Assembly (NCBI GenBank): GCA_005884305.1
Contig: VAYL01000218.1
Coordinates: 5,661-13,408 of the forward strand
Reading direction: 5' to 3'
DNA length: 7,748 nt
DNA from: Actinomycetota bacterium
GTDB lineage: Bacteria; Actinomycetota; Thermoleophilia; Solirubrobacterales; 70-9
Below are positions 1-5,056 of this stretch, in pieces (positions within the stretch are counted from its first letter, which is position 1; every line of letters begins with the position of its first letter). The translations under genes were made by a program, and so were the position numbers. The notes beneath the pieces are model-generated. The model was not told the DNA's origin. It saw nothing but the letters and a program-made list of their open reading frames with translations, and did no database searches.

Positions 1-16
1 GAGACCGTCCCGAGCC

Positions 17-1039
17 TCACCGGGCAACCCCTCTACCTGCTACCTGCTCCCCGCTCGTGAAGCTCGCCCGCTCTTCTTCTGCTTGAGCGATGTGCACTCG
101 CTCGAGGTAGAGCGCGAAGCCGGCGGCCGGGAGCGCGCGGCCGAACCGCCCCGCGAGCTCGTCGTAGCGACCCCCGCCGCCGAGGATGTGGCCCACGGCG
201 GGGTCGTACACCTCGAGGATCGCGCCGGTGTAGTAGCCGAGATCGCGAAGGAGGCCCAGGTCGAGATGGATCCTCTCCCCCACGCCACGCTCGATGAGCG
301 CCCCGTAGGTCGCGGCGAGCCGCTGGGTCGCGCGCTCCACAGCGGCGCCGCCCAGCTCGCGCGCCTCGTCGAGGACCTCCGCGCCGCCGCGCAGGTTGGG
401 GAGGCGAAGGAGTGTCTCGCTGGCGCGAGCATCCAGGCCCAGACCGTCGACCTCGCGCTCGAGCCCCACGAGGTCGTGCGCGGCGAGTAGCTCGAGGACC
501 CCCTCACGCCGCTCGTCCGAGACGTCGAGCTCGGTCAGCAGCTGGCGGTAGAGGTCAGCGTCGCCGAGCCCGATCACGGCCCGGGTCAGGCCCGCGGCGT
601 CGAGCGCCGCGCTCAGGACCTCGATCACCTCCGCGGTCCCATCGGGAGCCTCCGCGCCCACCAGCTCGATACCCGCCTGGGCGAACTCACGCATCTGGCC
701 GCGCTGCGGGCGGACCGCGCGGTAGGCGTTGGCGAAGTACGAGAGCCGGAACGGCGGCTCCTCGCTGGCAAGGCGCGTCGCGACCAGACGCGCGATCGGC
801 ACCGTCATGTCGGTTCGGAGCGCCAGCAGCGCGCCGTCGGCGTCGAAGAACCGGTAGGCAACTGGGGCGCCGCGCTCGTCGCCGCGGGCCAGCACCTCGT
901 CGTACTCGATTGTGGGCGTGGCGACCTCGCCATAGCCATAGCGCTCGAAGACGGCGGACAGGGCGCCCTGAAGGCGCCGAAGCTCGCGCATCTCGGTTGG
1001 CAGGATGTCCCTGGTTCCAGGCGGGATCCTGTGGGTCAT
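17..1039 (-). CDS. hisZ: ATP phosphoribosyltransferase regulatory subunit (HisZ)
   Basis: HisZ is a catalytically inactive relative of histidyl-tRNA synthetase. With short-form HisG it builds the cytoplasmic enzyme for the first step of histidine synthesis and gives it feedback control. Visible in the 340-residue product: the class II N-terminus [13 protein letters not shown] (2-14), the motif-2-like region RAVRPQRGQMREFAQAGIEL (107-126), and the histidine-site motifs LRDLGYYTG (264-272) and GGGGRYDEL (287-295). The protein ends soon after these, without the roughly 100-residue anticodon-binding domain of a true HisRS, which is why I call HisZ. An in-frame ATG lies at 1063, but the ATG at 1039 has a good Shine-Dalgarno AAGGTGG five bases upstream, so I prefer it. 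It lies 51 bp downstream of the murA end on the same strand. Its stop overlaps a GTG (GTGA, 17-20) that might begin the next gene outside the window. HisRS-like paralogue is the alternative. Confidence 0.87.
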   Translation of the reverse strand: MTHRIPPGTRDILPTEMRELRRLQGALSAVFERYGYGEVATPTIEYDEVLARGDERGAPVAYRFFDADGALLALRTDMTVPIARLVATRLASEEPPFRLSYFANAYRAVRPQRGQMREFAQAGIELVGAEAPDGTAEVIEVLSAALDAAGLTRAVIGLGDADLYRQLLTELDVSDERREGVLELLAAHDLVGLEREVDGLGLDARASETLLRLPNLRGGAEVLDEARELGGAAVERATQRLAATYGALIERGVGERIHLDLGLLRDLGYYTGAILEVYDPAVGHILGGGGRYDELAGRFGRALPAAGFALYLERVHIAQAEEERASFTSGEQVAGRGVAR

Positions 1040-1178
1040 GCGCGCCACCTTACCCAGGGGCATGCGTCGGACTTGGGCAGTCGGCGGCGTCTAGGCCGGT
1101 ACCGGCTCGGCGCCGACCCGCTCGATCCGAGCCCCGAGCTCCCGCAGCCGCAGATCGATGTGTTCGTACCCGCGATCG
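979..1178. repeat. 200-bp direct repeat, copy 1 (native murA end and hisZ start)
   Basis: Identical at every position to 1673-1872 (offset 694). This copy is continuous on both sides with the genes it belongs to: it contains the last 29 sense codons and stop of murA, the 51-bp gap, the hisZ ribosome binding site and the first 20 codons of hisZ. It is therefore the original. Confidence 0.95.
1045..1051 (-). promoter_or_regulatory. Shine-Dalgarno of hisZ
   Basis: The minus strand reads AAGGTGG followed by five bases and then ATG at 1039. This is the clearest ribosome binding site in the window and decides the hisZ start against the upstream ATG at 1063, which has no such site. An identical but useless copy lies at 1739-1745 inside the repeat. 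Confidence 0.65.
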
Positions 1179-1672
1179 ATCTGGATGATGTTGCCGATCT
1201 CCGAGGTGCCCTCCGCGGCCAGCGCCGCGATGAGGATCGCCATTCCGGCACGGATGTCCGGGCTGTCGACTCGCTCGCCGTGAAGACGGCACGGACCGTG
1301 GACGATCGCCCTATGGGGATCGCACAGGATGATCCGTGCACCCATCGCGACCAGCTTGTCGACGAAGAACAAGCGGTTCTCGAACATCTTCTCGAAGATC
1401 AGGATCTGGCCGTCCGCCTGGGTGGCGAGCGCGAGGGCGATCGAGGTGAGATCGGCCGGGAACGCCGGCCACGGCCCGTCCTCGATCTTGGGCGTGGCGT
1501 CGCCGATGTCGGACCTCACCTGAAGGACCTGCTCGGGCGGGACCATCACGTCGTTGCCCTCGATGTGTGAGGTCAGGCCCAGCCGCTTGAACTGGCGGCG
1601 AATCATCGTGAGGTCGTTGGGGTCCGTGTCGCGGACGCGCAGCTCGCCGCGTGTCGCCGCGGCAAGCGCCAT
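1091..1672 (-). pseudogene. murA: MurA, C-terminal fragment (UDP-GlcNAc 1-carboxyvinyltransferase)
   Basis: This is the downstream half of MurA, which transfers enolpyruvate from PEP to UDP-N-acetylglucosamine in the first committed step of peptidoglycan synthesis. The 193 residues start with [12 protein letters not shown], match the second EPSP-synthase-like domain to its end, and carry [11 protein letters not shown] (65-75; its Asp-74 corresponds to the catalytic Asp-305 of E. coli), [11 protein letters not shown] (91-101) and [16 protein letters not shown] (166-181), which holds the conserved Arg equivalent to E. coli Arg-397. The ATG at 1672 is an internal Met, not a start: in frame just before it are Ser-Phe codons (1673-1678) expected in the family as 'GSF'. 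No ribosome binding site precedes it. The frame is the same as that of the N-terminal fragment (start 2404), but the 200 bp between are replaced by a copy of the murA end/hisZ start. If the duplication is an assembly error, this is simply the 3' part of an intact murA. Confidence 0.88.
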
Positions 1673-1733
1673 GAAGCTCGCGCATCTCGGTTGGCAGGAT
1701 GTCCCTGGTTCCAGGCGGGATCCTGTGGGTCAT
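1673..1733 (-). pseudogene. hisZ 5' fragment (duplicated first 20 codons)
   Basis: Inside repeat copy 2 the hisZ start is repeated, including its ribosome binding site (AAGGTGG at 1739-1745) and the residues [20 protein letters not shown]. At 1672 it runs out of frame into murA, and the resulting reading frame continues as meaningless protein to 1311. Nothing suggests a functional product. Its TGA-overlapping ATG (ATGA) is where the read-through murA N-terminal frame stops. Confidence 0.8.
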
Positions 1734-1872
1734 GCGCGCCACCTTACCCAGGGGCATGCGTCGGACTTGGGCAGTCGGCGGCGTCTAGGCCGGTACCGGC
1801 TCGGCGCCGACCCGCTCGATCCGAGCCCCGAGCTCCCGCAGCCGCAGATCGATGTGTTCGTACCCGCGATCG
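1673..1872. repeat. 200-bp direct repeat, copy 2 (displaced, inside murA)
   Basis: Same orientation as copy 1 and without a mismatch. The first bases that differ are 1672 (T against C at 978) and 1873 (T against A at 1179). It occupies the place of about 60 murA codons. Short matches to what native murA should read occur at both edges: the GAAGCT at 1673-1678 also encodes, on the minus strand, the expected Ser-Phe before MALAAA, and the CGATCGCGG at the other edge continues the murA frame for one or two plausible codons. There are no terminal inverted repeats, transposase or target-site duplication. Confidence 0.95.
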
Positions 1873-2404
1873 TCAGCGCCGCGGCCATTAACGCGTTCTC
1901 GGTTGCCATCACCGACGGCTCGTCCATGAAGATTCCGCACGGCGCGAGGCCGCCGTTCGGGGTCGAGAGCACGATCCAGCGATCGCCCTCCACCTGTGCG
2001 CCCATGTCCTCGAACGCGTCCAGGTGTGGATCGAGGCGCCGGCGCCCGATGAAGTCGCCGCCAGGCGGCGGCATGCGCACCTCGCCAAAGCGGGCCAAAA
2101 GCGGCCCCGCCAGCAGAAACGACGCCCGGATGCGCGCAGCGAGCTCCTCGTCGACGCTCGTGTTAGACACCGCATCCGCCTGCAGGCGGAGCTCGTTCTG
2201 GCCGCTCCAGTTGACCTTCACTCCCAGTCCCTCCAGCAGCGCCACCTGGCTCTCGGTGTCGCGGATGCGGGGGACGTTGGAGAGGACGATCTCCTCGCCG
2301 GTCAGCAGGCAGGCGGCGAGGATCGGGAGGGCCGCGTTCTTGTTGCCGGCGGCGGTGATCTCCCCCGAGAGCGGCATTCCGCCCTGGATGACGAACTTCT
2401 CCAT
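1730..2404 (-). pseudogene. murA: MurA, N-terminal fragment with out-of-frame tail
   Basis: Codons 1-178 (2404 to about 1873) are a good MurA N-terminal part: EKFVIQGGMPLSGEI at the start, NKNAALPIL with the substrate-binding Lys-22/Asn-23, RIRASFLLAGPLLARFG (91-107), PPPGGDFIGRRRLDPH (112-127) and MDEPSVMATENALMAAALT (160-178). The active-site loop has Asp-117 where most MurA have Cys (E. coli Cys-115), as in mycobacteria. After residue 178 the frame enters the repeated block and reads about 46 unrelated residues to a TGA at 1730-1732. Missing relative to E. coli MurA are about 60 residues that would lead into the C-terminal fragment. The start ATG lies 29 bp from the divergent HD gene; no strong Shine-Dalgarno is seen. 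The intact length would be near 430 residues. murA followed by hisZ suggests co-transcription. Confidence 0.88.
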
Positions 2405-2433
2405 CAGCTCGGCGGCTAGGGTAACAACGGGTC
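2405..2433. promoter_or_regulatory. Short divergent gap between murA and the HD gene
   Basis: Only 29 bp separate the two ATG codons. Neither side has a strong Shine-Dalgarno. On the plus strand TAACAA (2422-2427) ends six bases before the HD ATG and could be a degenerate -10 of a leaderless transcript. A TANNNT-type TACCCT reads on the minus strand 13 bases before the murA ATG. These matches are weak. Confidence 0.3.
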
Positions 2434-2967
2434 ATGGCTGAACCGACGCGTGTTGAAGCATGGGACCTTGTGTGCGAGTGGATCGAGTCCGACTCGCTCC
2501 AAAAGCATGTGCTCGGGGTCGAGGCGGCGATGCGCGCCTACGCCCAGCGGGACGGAGATGACGAGGAGAAATGGGCCGTCACCGGCCTCGTCCATGACCT
2601 CGATTACGAGCGCTATCCGGACCCGGACACCGGCCACCCGCGCTACGCGCTGAAGGAGCTCGAGGCGCGCGACTATCCGCCCGACGTTATCGGCGCCGTC
2701 GCCGGTCACGCCGAATACCTCGGCGTCCACGAGCTCTCCGGCTTCATCGCCGCCTGTTCGCGCGTCCGCCCCACGGGCCTCGAGGGCATGAAGCCGAAGT
2801 CGGTGCGGAAGAAGCTCAAGCAGCCGTCCTTCGCGGCGAAGGTGGACCGCGAGCAGATCGCCCGCGGAATCGAGGAGCTCGGCGTCGACGAGGGCGAGCA
2901 CATCCAGCTGATCATCGACGCGATGGCCCAAAACGCTGCCGAGCTCGGGTTGGCCGCTCAGCAGTAG
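2434..2967 (+). CDS. HD-domain phosphohydrolase-like protein, probably lacking a metal ligand
   Basis: This 177-residue soluble protein belongs to the HD superfamily of metal-dependent phosphohydrolases; its group has no proven substrate known to me. Seen in sequence: His-25 in the helix KHVLGVEAAMRAYA, the HD pair His-54/Asp-55 in GLVHDLDYERYPD, His-68, the helix ending VAGHAEYLGV (His-92) and then HELSGFIAACSRVRPTG. The C-terminal part has KSVRKKLKQPSFAAKVDRE (122-140) and a Glu/His-containing helix. In the relatives I remember, a segment of about 13-14 residues ending in '..AVDELSGF' stands between LGV and ELSGF, and its Asp is the last metal ligand of the H...HD...D set. Here it is reduced to a single His-99 (2728-2730), so catalysis is doubtful. 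It is read alone, divergent from murA and convergent with the zinc-finger gene. The start is the first ATG in a frame with good family agreement. Confidence 0.82.
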   Translation: MAEPTRVEAWDLVCEWIESDSLQKHVLGVEAAMRAYAQRDGDDEEKWAVTGLVHDLDYERYPDPDTGHPRYALKELEARDYPPDVIGAVAGHAEYLGVHELSGFIAACSRVRPTGLEGMKPKSVRKKLKQPSFAAKVDREQIARGIEELGVDEGEHIQLIIDAMAQNAAELGLAAQQ

Positions 2968-3082
2968 GACGCGAAAACCGAGACTGGCAAGGACGCAGGG
3001 AGGCCGCCGAAGGGAGCGCACTGAATCGTGCGTGACCGAGGCGGGCGACCGAGGACACCGCCAGGCGAAGGTTTGCAGCCTC
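2968..3082. other. Convergent intergenic stretch with weak hairpins
   Basis: This gap between two converging genes has no open frame of note. It is purine-rich on the plus strand and repeats the word (A/G)ACCGAG at 2976-2982, 3034-3040 and 3047-3053. A nested hairpin is possible: CCGCC (3004-3008) with GGCGG (3040-3044) outside, CGCAC (3017-3021) with GTGCG (3028-3032) inside, loop of six. No T-run follows, so it is not a standard intrinsic terminator, although it may slow polymerase from either side. Confidence 0.3.
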
Positions 3083-3415
3083 CTACTGCCAACGGCCGCC
3101 CGCCTTGGCCCACTCAAGGAGGTGATCCACCGAGCAGAAGTCGTCCGGGATCCGGTTCTCGCCGCGGTGGCGGACCAGGAGGACGTGGACGTCTCCCAGC
3201 TCGCGCCCGCAATGCGCGCAGGTCCGGGTCTCGCCCTCGATGGCCGGCGGCTCGTCGAGCTCGCCCGCCTCCCAGTGCGGACCCTGGATCGCCCACGGGA
3301 CGATGTGCTCGAGGCGGCAGAAGGTGGCCTTGCGGTCGCCGGCTGGCTCATATAGGCGGAACCCGTCGTCCGATTCGACGCTCGTCCCACACCACGTGCA
3401 CTCCCCGTTGGCCAT
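3083..3415 (-). CDS. Small protein with two zinc-finger modules (CxxC...FCxxxH twice)
   Basis: I do not recognise a named family. The 110-residue protein is two copies of the same plan: Cys-6, Cys-9, Cys-33, His-37 (CTWCG ... TFCRLEHIVPWA) and Cys-66, Cys-69, Cys-94, His-98 (CAHCG ... DFCSVDHLLEWA). Spacing is C-x2-C-x23-C-x3-H and C-x2-C-x24-C-x3-H, so each module could hold one zinc ion in a treble-clef or TRASH/YHS-like fold. An acidic linker (GELDEPPAIEGE, 51-62) joins them. There is no signal peptide or membrane segment; the protein is likely cytoplasmic and could bind nucleic acid, protein or metal. The frame is open far upstream, but only the part from the ATG at 3415 looks like protein; upstream the frame is the shadow of the dehydrogenase gene. 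AGGGG lies just before the ATG, rather close, and a TATTAC sequence further up could be a -10. Confidence 0.75.
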   Translation of the reverse strand: MANGECTWCGTSVESDDGFRLYEPAGDRKATFCRLEHIVPWAIQGPHWEAGELDEPPAIEGETRTCAHCGRELGDVHVLLVRHRGENRIPDDFCSVDHLLEWAKAGGRWQ

Positions 3416-3469
3416 GCCCCTAAGTAATACGATCAGACCGGCCAGGAGCTCCTGGAGCAGGCGCTGCGC

Positions 3470-4471
3470 GTGCTGGACACAGCCGTCCTCGGGATCGGTA
3501 TCGAGCTCATCCGATTCGACCTCTCCCTGGAGAATCGCCGCCGGACTCAGAACGCGGTCTGCGAGGAGGCCGCCGACGAGATGCGGCGGACCGGGCTGGG
3601 GCTGAAGGCCGCGACGATCACACCCGAGCGCACGGACGATGTCGGCAGCCCCAACCGGATCATCCGGGAGGCGATCAACGGCACGGTGATCCTGCGCACC
3701 GGGCGCCGGTTGCCCGGGGTGACGCCGATCGGCGGGATCCACCATCCGATCGCCGTCTGCAGGATGGCCGTCGGCGATGCGTACGGCGCGGAGCAGTGGC
3801 GGGAGGCAGCCGGCGGCGATGAGGTCGCGTACCGCACCGAGACGATCAGGCGCTCGCATTGCCGGGCGGTGGCCGAATATGCATTCCGATCGGCCGAGCA
3901 GCTGGGCGGGCGCGTGTACGGCGGGCCGAAGTGGACGGTGAGTCCTGTTTACGAGGGGATGCTCAAGGAGGAGATGGACGCCGCCGCCGAGCGCCATCCC
4001 GAGGTCGGGTATGAGCCGGTGCTGATCGACGCCACCCTGGCGGGGTTGGTCAGCGGAGCCGCGTCGGAGCCGCTGGCGATCCCCTGCCTCAACCGCGACG
4101 GGGACCTGCTCTCCGACCTCGTGCTGCCGCTGTTCGGCTCTATCGCCGGCGCCGAGTCGGTACTGCTGGCGCTCGACGACGAGCTGCGGACCACGGTCGC
4201 GATGGCCGAGGCGCCCCACGGGACTGCGCCGGCCCTGGAGGGCAAGGACGTGGCCAACCCGATGGGAATGATCCTCGCCACGGCGGCCCTGCTTCACCAC
4301 GCGGGCGAGGCCGGCGCCGAGGAGGCGGACCAATGCTCGCAGGCGGTCTACAAGGCGGTGCTCGACGCGACGGCGGCGGGGGTGCGAACACCCGATCTCG
4401 GCGGCCATGCGGGCACGACGGAGTTCACGGACGAGGTCATCCGGCGCGTCGGGTTGGCGCTCGGCACCTGA
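3470..4471 (+). CDS. Isocitrate/isopropylmalate dehydrogenase-family oxidoreductase, 5' truncated
   Basis: Members oxidise a 2-hydroxy acid such as isocitrate or 3-isopropylmalate and decarboxylate it, using NAD(P)+ and a divalent metal. From the GTG at 3470 there are 333 residues. Seen: LGLKAATITPE (43-53), GSPNRIIREAINGTVILRTG (59-78), resembling the SPNGTIRN substrate loop of eukaryotic-type isocitrate dehydrogenase; Lys-154 in YGGPKWTVSP; the metal-site acids LIDAT (Asp-187) and NRDGDLLSD (Asp-212, Asp-216); and AEAPHGTAPALEGKDVANP (246-264) of the nucleotide site. The frame is open back to 3428 and those codons (DQTGQELLEQALR) still match the family, where 'GDxTGxEL' follows a first beta-strand. 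That strand and a start codon are missing: a TAA stands in frame at 3425-3427, and the ATG at 3414 is in another frame. The gene is therefore probably damaged at its 5' end. Substrate cannot be told; it is convergent with the lipoprotein gene, six bases apart. Confidence 0.83.
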   Translation: MLDTAVLGIGIELIRFDLSLENRRRTQNAVCEEAADEMRRTGLGLKAATITPERTDDVGSPNRIIREAINGTVILRTGRRLPGVTPIGGIHHPIAVCRMAVGDAYGAEQWREAAGGDEVAYRTETIRRSHCRAVAEYAFRSAEQLGGRVYGGPKWTVSPVYEGMLKEEMDAAAERHPEVGYEPVLIDATLAGLVSGAASEPLAIPCLNRDGDLLSDLVLPLFGSIAGAESVLLALDDELRTTVAMAEAPHGTAPALEGKDVANPMGMILATAALLHHAGEAGAEEADQCSQAVYKAVLDATAAGVRTPDLGGHAGTTEFTDEVIRRVGLALGT

Positions 4472-4477
4472 ACCGAT

Positions 4478-4960
4478 CTACGCCGTAGAGCTCTGCACGT
4501 GGCCGCCTCCGCTGCCCGCTCCGACACGCCGCCACTGGGCGATCTTCCCGTCGCGGATCACGAACGAGGTCTTGGCGACGCTTCCGGTTCCGGGGCCGCA
4601 CGAGCCCGGGCCCGGACGCTCGGTGAGGCGGAAGGTGGCGGTTGTGAACTCGCCGGTGGAGTCGGCGTGGATCAGGCGTGCCCCACACGGAAGCGATTCG
4701 TTGAATCTGACCGCTTCCTGGGTGGTGCGGATGTGCACCAGGATCGGGCCATTCTCGGCGACGCTCGGGATGGCGAAGTAACCCGCCGCCCTGTCGACAT
4801 TGCCCTGACGGAGCGCGGTGACCCAGCCGTTGATCACCGCGACGTCCGCGGGGCTTGCGTCGCCCGACACCGTGGTGGTACTCGCGGAGTCACTGCCGCC
4901 GCATGCGGAGAGGCCAATTAGGGCCAGGACAAGGGCGGTGGTGAAAATCCGCCAGGGCAT
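4478..4960 (-). CDS. Secreted lipoprotein, possibly NTF2-like fold
   Basis: The 160-residue product begins MPWRIFTTALVLALIGLSAC: one Arg near the start, a hydrophobic stretch and the lipobox LSAC with Cys-20, so it should be lipidated and anchored on the outer face of the membrane. A Ser/Thr-rich linker (23-36) follows. The mature part, PADVAVINGWVTALRQGNVD (37-56) then AAGYFAIPSVAENG (58-71), looks like the first helices of an NTF2/SnoaL-like domain, though this is inference. Cys-92 (LPCGA) and Cys-121 (GSCGPG) could form a disulphide. The end is Gly/Ser-rich and low in complexity. No function is assigned. The start at 4960 puts the signal peptide at the N-terminus; GGAG lies only one base before the ATG, too near for a normal ribosome site, whereas CATACT ends six bases before it, which fits a leaderless transcript. 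It is divergent from the decarboxylase gene and shares its palindrome. Confidence 0.82.
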   Translation of the reverse strand: MPWRIFTTALVLALIGLSACGGSDSASTTTVSGDASPADVAVINGWVTALRQGNVDRAAGYFAIPSVAENGPILVHIRTTQEAVRFNESLPCGARLIHADSTGEFTTATFRLTERPGPGSCGPGTGSVAKTSFVIRDGKIAQWRRVGAGSGGGHVQSSTA

Positions 4961-4966
4961 GCTCCG

Positions 4967-4972
4967 AGTATG
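4967..4972 (-). promoter_or_regulatory. -10-like hexamer of the lipoprotein gene
   Basis: The minus strand reads CATACT, six bases, ATG. It matches TATACT at five of six positions, and the spacing would start the transcript at the ATG itself. No clear -35 is present at 17 bp. Position-based inference only. Confidence 0.4.
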
Positions 4973-4987
4973 GCGACCGCCAGCTCG

Positions 4988-5036
4988 ATCGAGTGAGTGA
5001 TTCACCGCAAATAGTCCGGTCAACCACTCACTCGAT
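4988..5036. promoter_or_regulatory. 20-bp-arm inverted repeat, candidate operator between divergent genes
   Basis: The left arm 4988-5007 and right arm 5017-5036 are complementary at 18 of 20 positions, with a nine-base A/T-rich spacer (CAAATAGTC, 5008-5016). The outer 12 bases, ATCGAGTGAGTG and CACTCACTCGAT, pair perfectly. It is centred 52 bases from the lipoprotein ATG and 45 from the decarboxylase ATG, so a dimeric regulator bound here could control both. No regulator gene lies in the window. It is not followed by a T-run and sits upstream of both genes, which speaks against a terminator. Confidence 0.65.
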
Positions 5037-5044
5037 GCCGGCCG

Positions 5045-5050
5045 TAGGAT
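5045..5050 (+). promoter_or_regulatory. -10-like hexamer of the decarboxylase-family gene
   Basis: TAGGAT (TANNNT type) is followed by six bases and the ATG at 5057, the same geometry as the divergent lipoprotein gene. The AGGA within it could instead act as a weak Shine-Dalgarno with a spacing of seven. Confidence 0.4.
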
Positions 5051-5056
5051 CGGCGC

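Noticed and set aside
83..490. Plus-strand open frame over hisZ
   Set aside because: It is antisense to the conserved hisZ coding region, without a ribosome site or recognisable features.
979..1872. Insertion sequence or other mobile element as the cause of the direct repeat
   Set aside because: The block is made only of host gene ends, with no inverted termini, transposase or flanking target duplication.
979..1872. Simple tandem duplication of a 694-bp unit
   Set aside because: That would leave a complete murA centre next to the N-terminal part; instead the copy of the end/start block directly follows codon 178 and the centre is missing.
2990..3075. Glycine-riboswitch-like words (CCGAAGG, CAGGCGAAGG)
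   Set aside because: The order of conserved blocks and stems does not fit, and the stretch lies between converging gene ends where a riboswitch would control nothing.
3416..4408. Long minus-strand open frame upstream of the zinc-finger ATG
   Set aside because: It is the antisense of the dehydrogenase gene; its residues (Arg/His/Gly-rich) show no family features. High GC with a strong third-position bias keeps shadow frames open.
4478..4488. Palindrome CTACGCCGTAG at the lipoprotein stop as a terminator
   Set aside because: It leaves a one-base loop and no T-run; too small to act as a terminator.
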